Positions 6,095 through 13,927 of a stretch of DNA of 15,151 bases are shown in pieces. Position 1 is the stretch's first letter, and each line of letters begins with the position of its first letter. The notes under the pieces are model-generated. The model worked only from the letters and a program-made list of their open reading frames with translations. It was not told the origin of the DNA and did not search any database. Position numbers and translations under genes: made by a program. Source of the DNA: an uncultured delta proteobacterium (lineage in GTDB: Bacteria > Myxococcota_A > Polyangia > Polyangiales > Ga0077539); assembly GCA_903860995.1 (NCBI GenBank), contig CAIOSS010000777.1, positions 1 through 15,151 on the forward strand. The letters are read 5' to 3'.

Positions 6095-8974
6095 GTGCAC
6101 CTCCAACACAAGCTCTTCTCGCACGACGCGACGCCTCGGACCCTTCGGCTGCTGATGCTGGCATGCACCCTCGGCGCGGCAGTGGTCGCGGGATGCGCGC
6201 GCGGCAACACGCCTGATCCTCGCGACGCTGGGGACGCCGGAGACACCACGACCTTGGCCGACGGAGGCGACGTGGGGGGTCTGAAGCAGGACGCGCCCGA
6301 GGTCGACGGGGGTCCGATGTGCGCGACCGACGACGACTGCCGCACAGACCCCGGCGGCGCCCGCTGCGACCCCGCGAGCGGGCGCTGCGGCGGGTGCGTC
6401 GTCGGCCGCGACCACTGCGCCCTCGGCACCTTCTGCGACCCGGTCGCGCGCTCGTGCACCGCGGGCTGCGACGACGACGACGACTGCGGCGGCGGCGTGA
6501 CCCGCTGTGACCTCCCGACCCACCGCTGCACGGGCTGCGCGATCAGCCGGGACTGCGTCCCGGGGACGATCTGCCGCGATGCGGTGTGCGTGCCGGGCTG
6601 CACCGACGCCAAGCCGTGCGGGGTCGGCAGCACCTGCTGCGCCGAGCGCTGCGTCGACGTGAACAGCGCCGCCGCCCACTGCGGGGCGTGCGGCAACGCC
6701 TGCGGCGAAGGGAGCTCTTGCTGCCTCGGCCGCTGCGCGACCCCCGGCGGGGACGCGCTCAACTGCGGCCGCTGCGGCCTCGCCTGCTCGGCAGCCAACG
6801 GCACGCCGGCCTGCGCCGCGGGCGTCTGCGGCGTGGCTGCGTGCAACGCCGGCTTCGGGGACTGCGACGGCGCCGCGGGCAACGGCTGCGAGGCCGAGCT
6901 GTCGGCCAACCCGATGAACTGCGGGGCCTGCGGCCGGGGGTGCACCGCGGGGGTCAACGCCTCGACGCGCTGCGCGGCGGGCGCGTGTGTCGCCGAGTGC
7001 AACGCGGGCTACGGCGACTGCGACGGCGACGCGGCGAACGGCTGCGAGACCGAGCTCGGCCGGAGCGCGGCGCACTGCGGGGCGTGCGGGCAGGCCTGCC
7101 CGGCCGGCCCCAACGCGGTCGCGACCTGCACGATGGCGATGTGCGGGGTGACCTGCGAGAGCGGGTTCAGCGACTGCGACGGCGACGCCCGCAACGGGTG
7201 CGAGGTGTTCGTCGCGACGAGCGCTGCGCACTGCGGCGGATGCGGCATCCGGTGCGCCGTCGACCACGCCAACGCGGCGTGCATGGGCGCCCGCTGCGTC
7301 GTCGCGAGCTGCGAGACTGGCTGGGCCGATTGCGACGGCGGCGCCGCCGACGGGTGCGAGGTCGACCTCAACGCCGAGAGCGCCAACTGCGGTGCGTGCG
7401 GGCGCCGATGCGAGGCGGGCACCGCGTGCTCGGCGGGCAGATGCGCGAGCGTCTGCACCGGCGGAGCGACCTTCTGCATCGACCGCTGCGCACGCGTTGA
7501 GTCCGACGTCCAGCACTGCGGCGCCTGCGGTCGGCGATGCGACGGCGGCGCCAACGCGGCGCCCTCGTGCGTGGGCGGCGCCTGCGGTCTCACCTGCGAC
7601 GCCGGCTACGGCGACTGCAACGGCGCCGCGGGCGACGGCTGCGAGGCCAACCTCCGTGAGACGATCGCCCATTGCGGCGCCTGCGGCGCGCGGTGCGCCC
7701 GCACCAACGCGAGCGTCACCTGCGCGGGCGGCGGCTGCGTCCTCGGGGCGTGCAGCCCGGGCTACGGCAACTGCAACGGCTCCGAGGGGGACGGCTGCGA
7801 GGCGGACCTCAACGCCAGCACCGCGCACTGCGGCGGCTGCGGGCGCACGTGCGCACTGCCCTTCGCGACGGCCACCTGCGCGAGCGGCGCCTGCGCCATT
7901 GTCGCCTGCGCGGCAGGGTTCGCCGACTGCGACGGGACGCCCGCCACGGGCTGCGAGACCAACCTCGCGGCCAGCAACGCCAACTGCGGGGCGTGCGGTC
8001 GTAGCTGCGGTCCGGGCACGGCGTGCTCCAGCGGAGCCTGCGCCAACGTCTGCGCCGGCGGGCCGACCTTCTGCGGCGGGAGCTGCGTGGCGCTGGCGAC
8101 GGACGCGCGCAACTGCGGCGGCTGCGGAAACGTCTGCGCCTCGGGGCAGACATGCAGCGGCGGTCAGTGCCGGGTGGCGGCCCCGGCCAACGACACCTGC
8201 GACGGCGCCCAGGAGATCTCCTTCGCTGCGACCAACGTGACGCTCACCGGCACCAACGCCGGCGCGACGCCCTCGATCACGCCCGGCTGCGGGTTCAACG
8301 TCACGACCGACGTGTACTACCGCTTCACCGTGCCGGGGCCGTCGCGCGAGCTGGTGTACGCAGACTCCGTCGGCAGCTCCTTCGACACGGTGCTGTATTT
8401 CGCGCGCGACTGCGGCACTGCGCTCACCGGCTCGACCACCCCCGGTGACGTCGTCTGCAACGACGACATGGGCGCGGCGGGCTGCAACGGCGGTCTCCAG
8501 TCGCAGGTGGTGGCCATGCTCAACCCGGGCACCTGGTACCTGATGGTGGGCGGCTTCGGCGGGTCCACCGGGACCATCAGCCTGCGGGTGCAGCACCTCC
8601 CGGTAGGCGGCGGCGGCGTGGCGGTGCTCCCAGCGGGGTCGACGACCCAGGGCGGCGCGACGTCCGGCGCCGGCTCCATGGGCGGCCCGTGTGGCGGCGG
8701 CGGGGCGGGCGAGTCGACCTGGTGGTGGCGCACGTGCCCGGACTTCGTCGGCGGCGGCTTCAGCGCGACCACCTGCAGCCGCGCCACCTGGGATACCCTC
8801 ATCTACTTGCGCAACGCGGCCGGGGGCGGCGACGTGTGCAACGACGACGCCTGCGGCCCGTTCCAGTCGACCATCAACGGGACCATCCCGCCGGGCCCCG
8901 GCATCCACACGTTTACCGTCGACGGCTTCGGCGCGAACACCGGCAGCTTCTCGGTGGCCGCGACCCGGCCGTGA
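6095..8974 (+). CDS. Large Cys-rich repeat lipoprotein
   Basis: The product has about 959 residues from the GTG at 6095. The N-region ends in LGAAVVAGC, so C34 is the likely lipidated cysteine, followed by an Asp/Gly-rich linker. Cys-rich CxxDxDC-type modules come next (nt 6319-6600). Seven 52-residue repeats then follow, of the form C-x2-G-[FYW]-x-[DN]C[DN]G-x4-[DNT]GCE, each ending in CGxCGxxC. Two short Stig1-like modules precede the repeats, one lies between repeats 4 and 5, and one follows them, giving eleven CGxCG motifs in all. From about residue 700 there is a beta-rich domain (NDTCDGAQEISF ... DVYYRFTVPG) and then a second related one, both resembling pre-peptidase C-terminal (PPC) folds. 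It is probably a cell-surface or matrix protein stabilised by disulfides. The start is uncertain: TTG 6041 and ATG 6155 are also in frame and none has a Shine-Dalgarno. GTG 6095 best places a charged n-region. The stop lies 6 bp from the convergent receptor stop. Confidence 0.82.
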   Translation: MHLQHKLFSHDATPRTLRLLMLACTLGAAVVAGCARGNTPDPRDAGDAGDTTTLADGGDVGGLKQDAPEVDGGPMCATDDDCRTDPGGARCDPASGRCGGCVVGRDHCALGTFCDPVARSCTAGCDDDDDCGGGVTRCDLPTHRCTGCAISRDCVPGTICRDAVCVPGCTDAKPCGVGSTCCAERCVDVNSAAAHCGACGNACGEGSSCCLGRCATPGGDALNCGRCGLACSAANGTPACAAGVCGVAACNAGFGDCDGAAGNGCEAELSANPMNCGACGRGCTAGVNASTRCAAGACVAECNAGYGDCDGDAANGCETELGRSAAHCGACGQACPAGPNAVATCTMAMCGVTCESGFSDCDGDARNGCEVFVATSAAHCGGCGIRCAVDHANAACMGARCVVASCETGWADCDGGAADGCEVDLNAESANCGACGRRCEAGTACSAGRCASVCTGGATFCIDRCARVESDVQHCGACGRRCDGGANAAPSCVGGACGLTCDAGYGDCNGAAGDGCEANLRETIAHCGACGARCARTNASVTCAGGGCVLGACSPGYGNCNGSEGDGCEADLNASTAHCGGCGRTCALPFATATCASGACAIVACAAGFADCDGTPATGCETNLAASNANCGACGRSCGPGTACSSGACANVCAGGPTFCGGSCVALATDARNCGGCGNVCASGQTCSGGQCRVAAPANDTCDGAQEISFAATNVTLTGTNAGATPSITPGCGFNVTTDVYYRFTVPGPSRELVYADSVGSSFDTVLYFARDCGTALTGSTTPGDVVCNDDMGAAGCNGGLQSQVVAMLNPGTWYLMVGGFGGSTGTISLRVQHLPVGGGGVAVLPAGSTTQGGATSGAGSMGGPCGGGGAGESTWWWRTCPDFVGGGFSATTCSRATWDTLIYLRNAAGGGDVCNDDACGPFQSTINGTIPPGPGIHTFTVDGFGANTGSFSVAATRP
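6842..8062 (+). repeat. Seven 156-bp in-frame tandem repeats
   Basis: The first Cys codon of each repeat falls at 6842, 6998, 7154, 7310, 7595, 7751 and 7907. The steps are exactly 156 nt (52 codons), except for one step of 285 nt between repeats 4 and 5, which equals 156 plus an inserted 129-nt (43-codon) module. Cys, Gly and Asp positions are kept while other codons vary, so these are old, diverged coding repeats under protein-level selection. Confidence 0.9.
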
Positions 8975-8980
8975 AGGCGC

Positions 8981-11908
8981 TCAGCGCGACGCGAGGGTGG
9001 CGCTGAACAGGAAGCTGCGACCGAGCTGCGGCATCGCCCGAAGGCGCTCATCGAACTCGCCGCTCACGGGCGTGGCGTAGCGCCAGTCGAAGACGTTGTA
9101 GACGCCGACAGCATAGCGGACGCCCCAGCGCTCGACGCGGCCCGACAGCATCACGTCCCAGACAACCCCCGGGTCGGTGCGGCGCTGCGCGGGGTCCGAT
9201 CCGCGGTCGAAGCGATCCCAGCGCGGACCCTCGACCGTCAGGCGCGACATGAGGGTGAAGAGCTCGGGCACCACGGGCACCGCGGCCCGCGCCGAGAACA
9301 GGTGCTCCGGCGCGTTGGGCACCTCGCGCAGGGCGTCCTGCGGGCGGCCGGTGCTCTCGACGATGTACCGCGATCGCTGGAAGGAGTAGCTCGCGCTCAC
9401 CATCCAGCCCTGCCGCCACTCCCGCCGCAGCTCGGCCTCGCCGCCGATGGTGAGCACCGGGGCGGCGGTGTTCTCGTAGCGGATGAGCATCGGGTTGGCG
9501 GTGGACTCGCGAAGCGCGATGAGGTTGTCGAGGTAGTTTGCGTAGGTGCTGACGAGCGCCGTCCAGGTCGAGCCGATGCGGTGCGTGAACTCCACCTCGC
9601 CCGACCACACCGTCTCCGGGCGCAACCCGGGGGAGGGCTCCTGGGTCTGGCCGCCGTCGTTGTAATAGAGCTCGTAGATGCTCGGGACGCGGAAGGCGCG
9701 ACCGGCCATCAGCTTGAGGTTGCCCCGAGCGTACGGCCGCACGATGAGCGCCAGCCGCGGCGCCGGCAGCGCCTGCCCGATGGTGCTGAAGTACTCACCC
9801 CGGATCGCGCCAGAGACCCGCACCTGGTCGCTCGGGGCCCACTCGCCGGTGAGGTATCCCGCGGCGATGCCGAAGCTGCGCGAGTCCCGGAAGTCCATCG
9901 GGAGGCGCACGCGGTCTTCGCGCACCAGCACCGAGGTCTGGGTGGCGTCGAGGTGGTACTGCCCCTGCGCCCCGACGTTGAGGCGCAGCCCGCGCGCGAC
10001 TTCGAAGGCGCCCCGCACCTCGCCGTCGATCCAGGTGCCGTTGAAGCTCTCGCGCCCCGGGTTGGTCGGGTCGTCGGTGTGCAGCAGCACGCTCCGGTAC
10101 TCGTAGTGATTGAGAGACGCCCGGGTGAGCAGCTGGGCGCTGTCCGAAAGCCGCGGCTCGAAGCGCAGCTCGAGGAGCCCGCGGGTGTCCGCCTGGTAGG
10201 TTCCGGCGAGACCGGGGACGGTGTCATAGGCCCCGGCCGGGACGTCCTTCCGGCGGGAGTGCAGGGACCACTGCATCGAGAGCGCGCGGTACCAGGCCCG
10301 GCCCTGGAGGGTGCCGGTCTCGAAGCCGTCGACCCCGCGAGCGGTGCCATCGAAGCCCGGCCCGGCGAGCTCGGGAAGGGCGATGTCCCGTCCCGGGCTG
10401 CGGGCGCCGGAGACCGAGGTCCACACCCCGGCGTGCGCGTTGGCGCGGTATCGACCCATGACCCGGGCACGAGCCACGCCCTCCTGGTTGGTCGAGATGT
10501 TTCCCTCGACCCCGCTGGGCTCCTCGCGCCCCCGGCTCACGAGGTTGACCACGCCCGAGAAAGCGCCCGTGCCGTAGAGCACCGACCCGGGGCCCCGCAC
10601 GACCTCGATGCGCGCGAGGTCTTCGAGGTCGGTGCGCAGGTCGTACCCGAGGTACGCGGAGTTGAGCCAGCTGTCGTTCATCGGCGCCCCGTCGAGGAGC
10701 ACCAGCACGCGATTGCCGTAGTCGCCCGGGCGGCCGTACCCGCGGAAGCCCACGGTGGGATAATTGCGGTCGTCGGAGAGGAAGATCCCTCGGGTGCCCC
10801 GCAGCGCCTCGGCGACGGTGGGGTACGCCATCGCCCGCAGCTCGGCGCCGGAGATGATGCTCACCGAGCTCGGCGCGTCCTCCACCGCCTCGGCCGCGCG
10901 GGACGCGGCGGTGACCTCCTCCACCTGGCGCAGCGAGAGGTCGAGCTGCGCCTGCGCCCCTTCGGTGACCGTGACGCTCTGCTCGAGGGTGCGAAAGCCC
11001 GCGCGAGATACACGCACGCGGCGGGTGCCCACCTGGGCGTCGACCACCGCGGGCGTGAAGCCCACCGGGCGACCGTCGATCTCGACGAGGGCGTCACGCT
11101 CGTCGGCGCTGACCACCACGCGGCCGGTGACCGGCACGAGGTCGAGCGTGACGGCGCGGGTGTCCCTCGGCGCGACCTCCACGCCCTCGACCCTCGATCG
11201 GTAGTTCGGCGCGGAGAGGTGCAGGGCGCGTCGGCCCGGGGGCAGCTCGATGTCGCAGGGGATCGTGCCCAGCACGGCGCCGCGCTCGTCATCGAGACGC
11301 ACCGTCGCGCCCGGCACGTTGCCCTCGACGTGCACCCGCCCGACGATGCGGCGCAGCGCGAGCACCACCGGCGCCTCGGCGCCGAGGCGCAGGTCAACGC
11401 CCTCCACCACCGCGGGCTCGTAGCCATCGAGCTCCGCGATGACGCGCACGCGACCGGGTTGAAACGCGAGCACCCTGGGGCTGACGCCGCGCGGGCCGAG
11501 GTCGCGCCGATCGATGTAGAGCGTCGCGCCCGGCGGGTCGGTGGTGACGCGAACGGCGGCGACGTAGGGGCTCACCCGCCGGAGCGCGGACTCGATGTTG
11601 GCGCGCGCCCCCGGGTCGGTCTCGCTGCCGAGCGCCTGGAGGTAGTACCGGTGCGCGTCGGGGTAGCGGGTGAGCTGCTCGTAGCTGCGGGCGATGTTGA
11701 AGAGGACGTTGCGGTTGGGGACGAGCCGGTTGGAGGCGAGAAAGTGCTCCAGGGCCTCGCGGAAGTCCCCTCGGCGGTAGCGATCGGCGCCGAGCTCGAA
11801 CTGGAGGTCAGCCTCGTCGGCGAGGTCGTCGGCGCGGGCGGGGAGCGTCGCGGCGAGTAGGATCGCCAGGGCCCAGCACGGGCGGTGGCGGAAGAGGGCA
11901 CGGCTCAT
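8981..11908 (-). CDS. TonB-dependent receptor with TPR and three PEGA domains
   Basis: This is an outer-membrane receptor of 975 residues. A signal peptide ends at about 26 (PARA). A TPR-like helical pair lies at about 34-94. Three PEGA-type beta modules follow, at about 118-187 (VRVTTDPPGATLYID), 189-259 and 262-327 (DALVEIDGRPVGFTP). EEVTAASR (330-337) looks like a TonB box. The plug domain follows and includes RIEVVRGPGSVLYG (433-446), then a beta-barrel to the C terminus. Standard receptors lack the roughly 300-residue periplasmic extension; it occupies the place where FecA-type receptors carry a signalling domain. The ligand is unknown; siderophore, vitamin or glycan are all possible. 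The ATG at 11908 was chosen for its GGTGA ribosome site. A GTG at 11917 overlapping the kinase stop is the alternative. Translation is probably coupled to the kinase upstream. The stop is 6 bp from the convergent Cys-rich lipoprotein. Confidence 0.9.
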   Translation of the reverse strand: MSRALFRHRPCWALAILLAATLPARADDLADEADLQFELGADRYRRGDFREALEHFLASNRLVPNRNVLFNIARSYEQLTRYPDAHRYYLQALGSETDPGARANIESALRRVSPYVAAVRVTTDPPGATLYIDRRDLGPRGVSPRVLAFQPGRVRVIAELDGYEPAVVEGVDLRLGAEAPVVLALRRIVGRVHVEGNVPGATVRLDDERGAVLGTIPCDIELPPGRRALHLSAPNYRSRVEGVEVAPRDTRAVTLDLVPVTGRVVVSADERDALVEIDGRPVGFTPAVVDAQVGTRRVRVSRAGFRTLEQSVTVTEGAQAQLDLSLRQVEEVTAASRAAEAVEDAPSSVSIISGAELRAMAYPTVAEALRGTRGIFLSDDRNYPTVGFRGYGRPGDYGNRVLVLLDGAPMNDSWLNSAYLGYDLRTDLEDLARIEVVRGPGSVLYGTGAFSGVVNLVSRGREEPSGVEGNISTNQEGVARARVMGRYRANAHAGVWTSVSGARSPGRDIALPELAGPGFDGTARGVDGFETGTLQGRAWYRALSMQWSLHSRRKDVPAGAYDTVPGLAGTYQADTRGLLELRFEPRLSDSAQLLTRASLNHYEYRSVLLHTDDPTNPGRESFNGTWIDGEVRGAFEVARGLRLNVGAQGQYHLDATQTSVLVREDRVRLPMDFRDSRSFGIAAGYLTGEWAPSDQVRVSGAIRGEYFSTIGQALPAPRLALIVRPYARGNLKLMAGRAFRVPSIYELYYNDGGQTQEPSPGLRPETVWSGEVEFTHRIGSTWTALVSTYANYLDNLIALRESTANPMLIRYENTAAPVLTIGGEAELRREWRQGWMVSASYSFQRSRYIVESTGRPQDALREVPNAPEHLFSARAAVPVVPELFTLMSRLTVEGPRWDRFDRGSDPAQRRTDPGVVWDVMLSGRVERWGVRYAVGVYNVFDWRYATPVSGEFDERLRAMPQLGRSFLFSATLASR

Positions 11909-11913
11909 GGAGT

Positions 11914-11918
11914 TCACC
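11914..11918 (-). promoter_or_regulatory. Ribosome binding site of the receptor, spanning the kinase stop
   Basis: The minus strand reads GGTGAACTCCATG. GGTGA complements the 3' end of 16S rRNA, lies 5 nt before the receptor ATG, and contains the TGA stop of the kinase. Terminating ribosomes would therefore sit on the next start site, which supports translational coupling. Confidence 0.55.
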
Positions 11919-13473
11919 GATGCAGGCGGATGTCGGAGTCACCCGACGGAGGGTCCGTCGACCGGGGCGGCCGACGGGGACGCGGGTCGGATCGCGGCGG
12001 GCGCGGAGGCGCTGCGAGGGGCGCAGGGGCGGCGGCGAGGGGGGAGGGGACGGACGCCGCCGTGACGGGCGCCAGGGTCGCCACGCGGCGCACCGACGGG
12101 TCGCGCGCCGGGCCGACCGTGATCTCGAAGGGCTGGTGCCCGGGGAGGCGCAGCACGAAGCGGCGCGGCGCGGACGCCACCGCGGCGTTGTCGATCATCA
12201 CGCCGACGGGCGTCGCGCCGAGCACGTTGCCGCTCTCGACCACGGCCGCGCCGGAGGGCTCGGAGTCGATCTCCAGGCGATATTGCCCGAGCGCCACGGG
12301 GCGGGACGCTGTCGCCGGCGCAGCGGGTCGCGGCGCGGGGGTCATCTTCGACTCGACGAAGATCCCCGCCGCGAGCCCGAGGGTGCCGAGGGCGATGACG
12401 CCGACGATGATCGCGAGGGGACGACGGGCAGGCGCTGCGGGCTGCCCCTGCGGCATCGTCGGGGGTAGCGCCCCGAGGTCCGTCGCCGGTGGGATGCTGG
12501 GCAGGCGGCCCGCGGGCATCGAGCGCTCCGTCAACGTCGCCCCGCCGCCGGAGAGGCCGAGCTCAAGCTCTGCCTGTCGCAGACCGCCGAGCACCTCGTC
12601 CATGGTCGCGGGTCGTCCCTCCGGGCGCTTGTCGAGGCAGCGCAAAGCCAGCGCCGCCAGGACCTCGGGGACCGCCACGTCGGGGCTGCGTTCACGGAAG
12701 GGCGGCACGGGCGTGTGCAGGTGCGCCATGAGGATGTGCACGGCGTTGTCGGCCTCGAAGGGCGTCCGGCCGCACAGACACTGGTAGAGGATCACCCCGA
12801 GCGAATAGATGTCCGTGCGGAGGTCGACCCGACCGTGGGCGATCTGCTCGGGGGACATGTACCGCGGCGACCCCAGGAACGACCCCTCCTTGGTGAGTTC
12901 TTCGGAGTCATCGCGGAGCACCTTCACGAGCCCGAAATCGAGGATCTTGATGGTCTCCTCGCCCGACTCGTCGGGCACCAGCATCACGTTGGAGGGCTTC
13001 AGGTCGCGGTGCACCACGCCCTGGCGGTGCGCCTCGCGAAGGCCCTTGGCGATCTGCCGCATGATCCCGATCGTGGCCTCGGGCGCGAGCGGCCCCTCGC
13101 GCTTCAAGCGCTTGTGGAGCGTCTCCCCGAGGAGAAACTCCATCGCCATGAAGTAGGCCTCCTCAGCGACGCCCTCGATGCTCCCGTAGTCGAACACCGT
13201 GACGATGTTGGGGTGCTGGAGCCGGGACAGGATGCTCGCCTCGAGGAAGAACCTCTTCTGGAAGGCGGGATCTTCGTGCCCGTCGGTGAAGCGCGAGTGC
13301 AGCACCTTCACCGCGACCACCCGACCGAGCGGCAGCTGCTCGGCGCGGTAGATCTTCCCCATCCCCCCGGCCGCCACCTCCTCGATGATGCGAAACTTCC
13401 CGTTCACTACCTGGCCGAGCAGCGGATCGGGACCCTCGCGCAGCACCCTCGGACCTCGCTCGCTGGGCATCAT
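11914..13473 (-). CDS. Membrane Ser/Thr protein kinase with C-terminal PEGA domain
   Basis: This 519-residue protein has a Hanks-type kinase domain at about 26-300: Gly-loop AGGMG (35-39), VAIK-type lysine K56, helix-C glutamate E78, catalytic HRDLKPSN (155-162), DFG (179-181) and SPE in place of APE (207-209). All catalytic residues are present, so it should be active. The H-R-D motif is of the RD type, suggesting activation by phosphorylation of the loop. One transmembrane helix (about 354-372) is followed by a PEGA domain (about 399-453) and a Pro/Arg-rich tail, which should lie outside the membrane. The ATG at 13473 is preceded by GAGG at 6 nt. An ATG at 13560 in the same frame would add 29 Arg-rich residues without a ribosome site. 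It reads directly into the PEGA-bearing receptor and diverges from bfd-bfr. Confidence 0.92.
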   Translation of the reverse strand: MMPSERGPRVLREGPDPLLGQVVNGKFRIIEEVAAGGMGKIYRAEQLPLGRVVAVKVLHSRFTDGHEDPAFQKRFFLEASILSRLQHPNIVTVFDYGSIEGVAEEAYFMAMEFLLGETLHKRLKREGPLAPEATIGIMRQIAKGLREAHRQGVVHRDLKPSNVMLVPDESGEETIKILDFGLVKVLRDDSEELTKEGSFLGSPRYMSPEQIAHGRVDLRTDIYSLGVILYQCLCGRTPFEADNAVHILMAHLHTPVPPFRERSPDVAVPEVLAALALRCLDKRPEGRPATMDEVLGGLRQAELELGLSGGGATLTERSMPAGRLPSIPPATDLGALPPTMPQGQPAAPARRPLAIIVGVIALGTLGLAAGIFVESKMTPAPRPAAPATASRPVALGQYRLEIDSEPSGAAVVESGNVLGATPVGVMIDNAAVASAPRRFVLRLPGHQPFEITVGPARDPSVRRVATLAPVTAASVPSPLAAAPAPLAAPPRPPRSDPRPRRPPRSTDPPSGDSDIRLHR

Positions 13474-13581
13474 GTCAAGCCTCGCGCCCCTCGGCCTGGC
13501 TTCAATCGTTCCGCCCTGCGCACGATCCGAGACTACCCCATCCCTGCGCTTCGCCGCCATCGCCCAGCAGGGGCTTGAAAA

Positions 13582-13596
13582 CGATAACTGATCTCA
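13582..13596. promoter_or_regulatory. Weak Fur-box-like site upstream of bfd-bfr
   Basis: CGATAACTGATCTCA matches the 7-1-7 Fur consensus TGATAATnATTATCA at about 9 of 14 positions. It lies between the divergent kinase and bfd genes, an AT-richer island in a GC-rich window. It also contains ACTGA-TC-TCAGT, an inverted repeat that runs to 13598. The context (iron storage genes) fits, but the match is modest and another regulator could use the site. Confidence 0.3.
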
Positions 13597-13601
13597 GTAT
13601 A
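13596..13601 (-). promoter_or_regulatory. Possible -10 of the kinase-receptor operon
   Basis: The minus strand reads TATACT, matching TATAAT at 5 of 6 positions, in the gap shared with bfd. No good -35 is seen 17 nt upstream. Transcription would start near 13589, upstream of both candidate kinase starts. Confidence 0.35.
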
Positions 13602-13602
13602 C

Positions 13603-13624
13603 CTCCAGGACCTTCGACCTGGAG
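13603..13624 (+). promoter_or_regulatory. Inverted repeat covering the bfd ribosome site
   Basis: CTCCAGG (13603-13609) and CCTGGAG (13618-13624) form a perfect 7-bp stem with an 8-nt loop. The 3' arm contains GGAG, the only Shine-Dalgarno-like sequence before the bfd ATG at 13636 (11 nt spacing). If it folds in the mRNA it would hide the ribosome site. It could instead be a DNA-level operator. Confidence 0.4.
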
Positions 13625-13635
13625 ATGTCCTCCCG

Positions 13636-13845
13636 ATGATCGTCTGCGTCTGCCACGGAGTGCCTTGCAAGCGTATCCGGTCGGTCATCCTCGACGGCGC
13701 GCACAGCGTCGACGCGGTGGGCGAGGCCTGCGGAGCGGGCACGGATTGCGGTGCGTGTCGTGAGGTCATCGAAGACCTCATCGAGGAGTCGGTTCCGGCC
13801 GTGGCTCGCGGGCGCTCGCGCCTGCCGATGCTGATGACCGGCTGA
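13636..13845 (+). CDS. bfd: Bacterioferritin-associated ferredoxin
   Basis: This small 69-residue [2Fe-2S] protein is of the BFD type. Four cluster ligands are visible in the family pattern: C4-x-C6 at the N terminus and C38-x2-C41 (DCGAC). Two further cysteines, C11 and C32, are present. In characterised bacteria Bfd docks on bacterioferritin and passes electrons through its heme to the ferric core, releasing iron as Fe(II) when iron is scarce. The immediate neighbour on the same strand is bacterioferritin, 82 bp downstream, which strongly supports this role over a generic (2Fe-2S)-binding domain. The length fits the family. The ribosome site is weak and lies within an inverted repeat. Confidence 0.9.
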   Translation: MIVCVCHGVPCKRIRSVILDGAHSVDAVGEACGAGTDCGACREVIEDLIEESVPAVARGRSRLPMLMTG

Positions 13846-13927
13846 GAACGCGAATCACGGACGATCTGAGCAATTACCGGGCTCGACGCGAAGGCCTCTG
13901 GTACCCATCCAGCCCCTGGAGGTTGTC

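Noticed and set aside
6842..8062. Regular 156-bp spacing considered as a CRISPR-like or satellite array
   Set aside because: The repeats are in-frame, diverged at DNA level and conserved at Cys/Gly/Asp positions, so they are protein repeats.
6074..8908. Very long open frame opposite the Cys-rich lipoprotein
   Set aside because: The antisense translation is a low-complexity Ala/Arg/Gly/Val chain with no domain. It results from high GC and the repeated Cys codons of the true gene.
8977..8987. GCGCT-C-AGCGC between the convergent Cys-rich lipoprotein and receptor as a terminator
   Set aside because: The arms are separated by a single base, so no hairpin can form without opening pairs, and there is no T-run on either strand.
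9302..11860. 850-codon open frame opposite the TonB-dependent receptor
   Set aside because: Composition is His/Arg/Gly/Ala-rich with no motif, while the minus strand shows a full receptor. Typical shadow in high-GC DNA.
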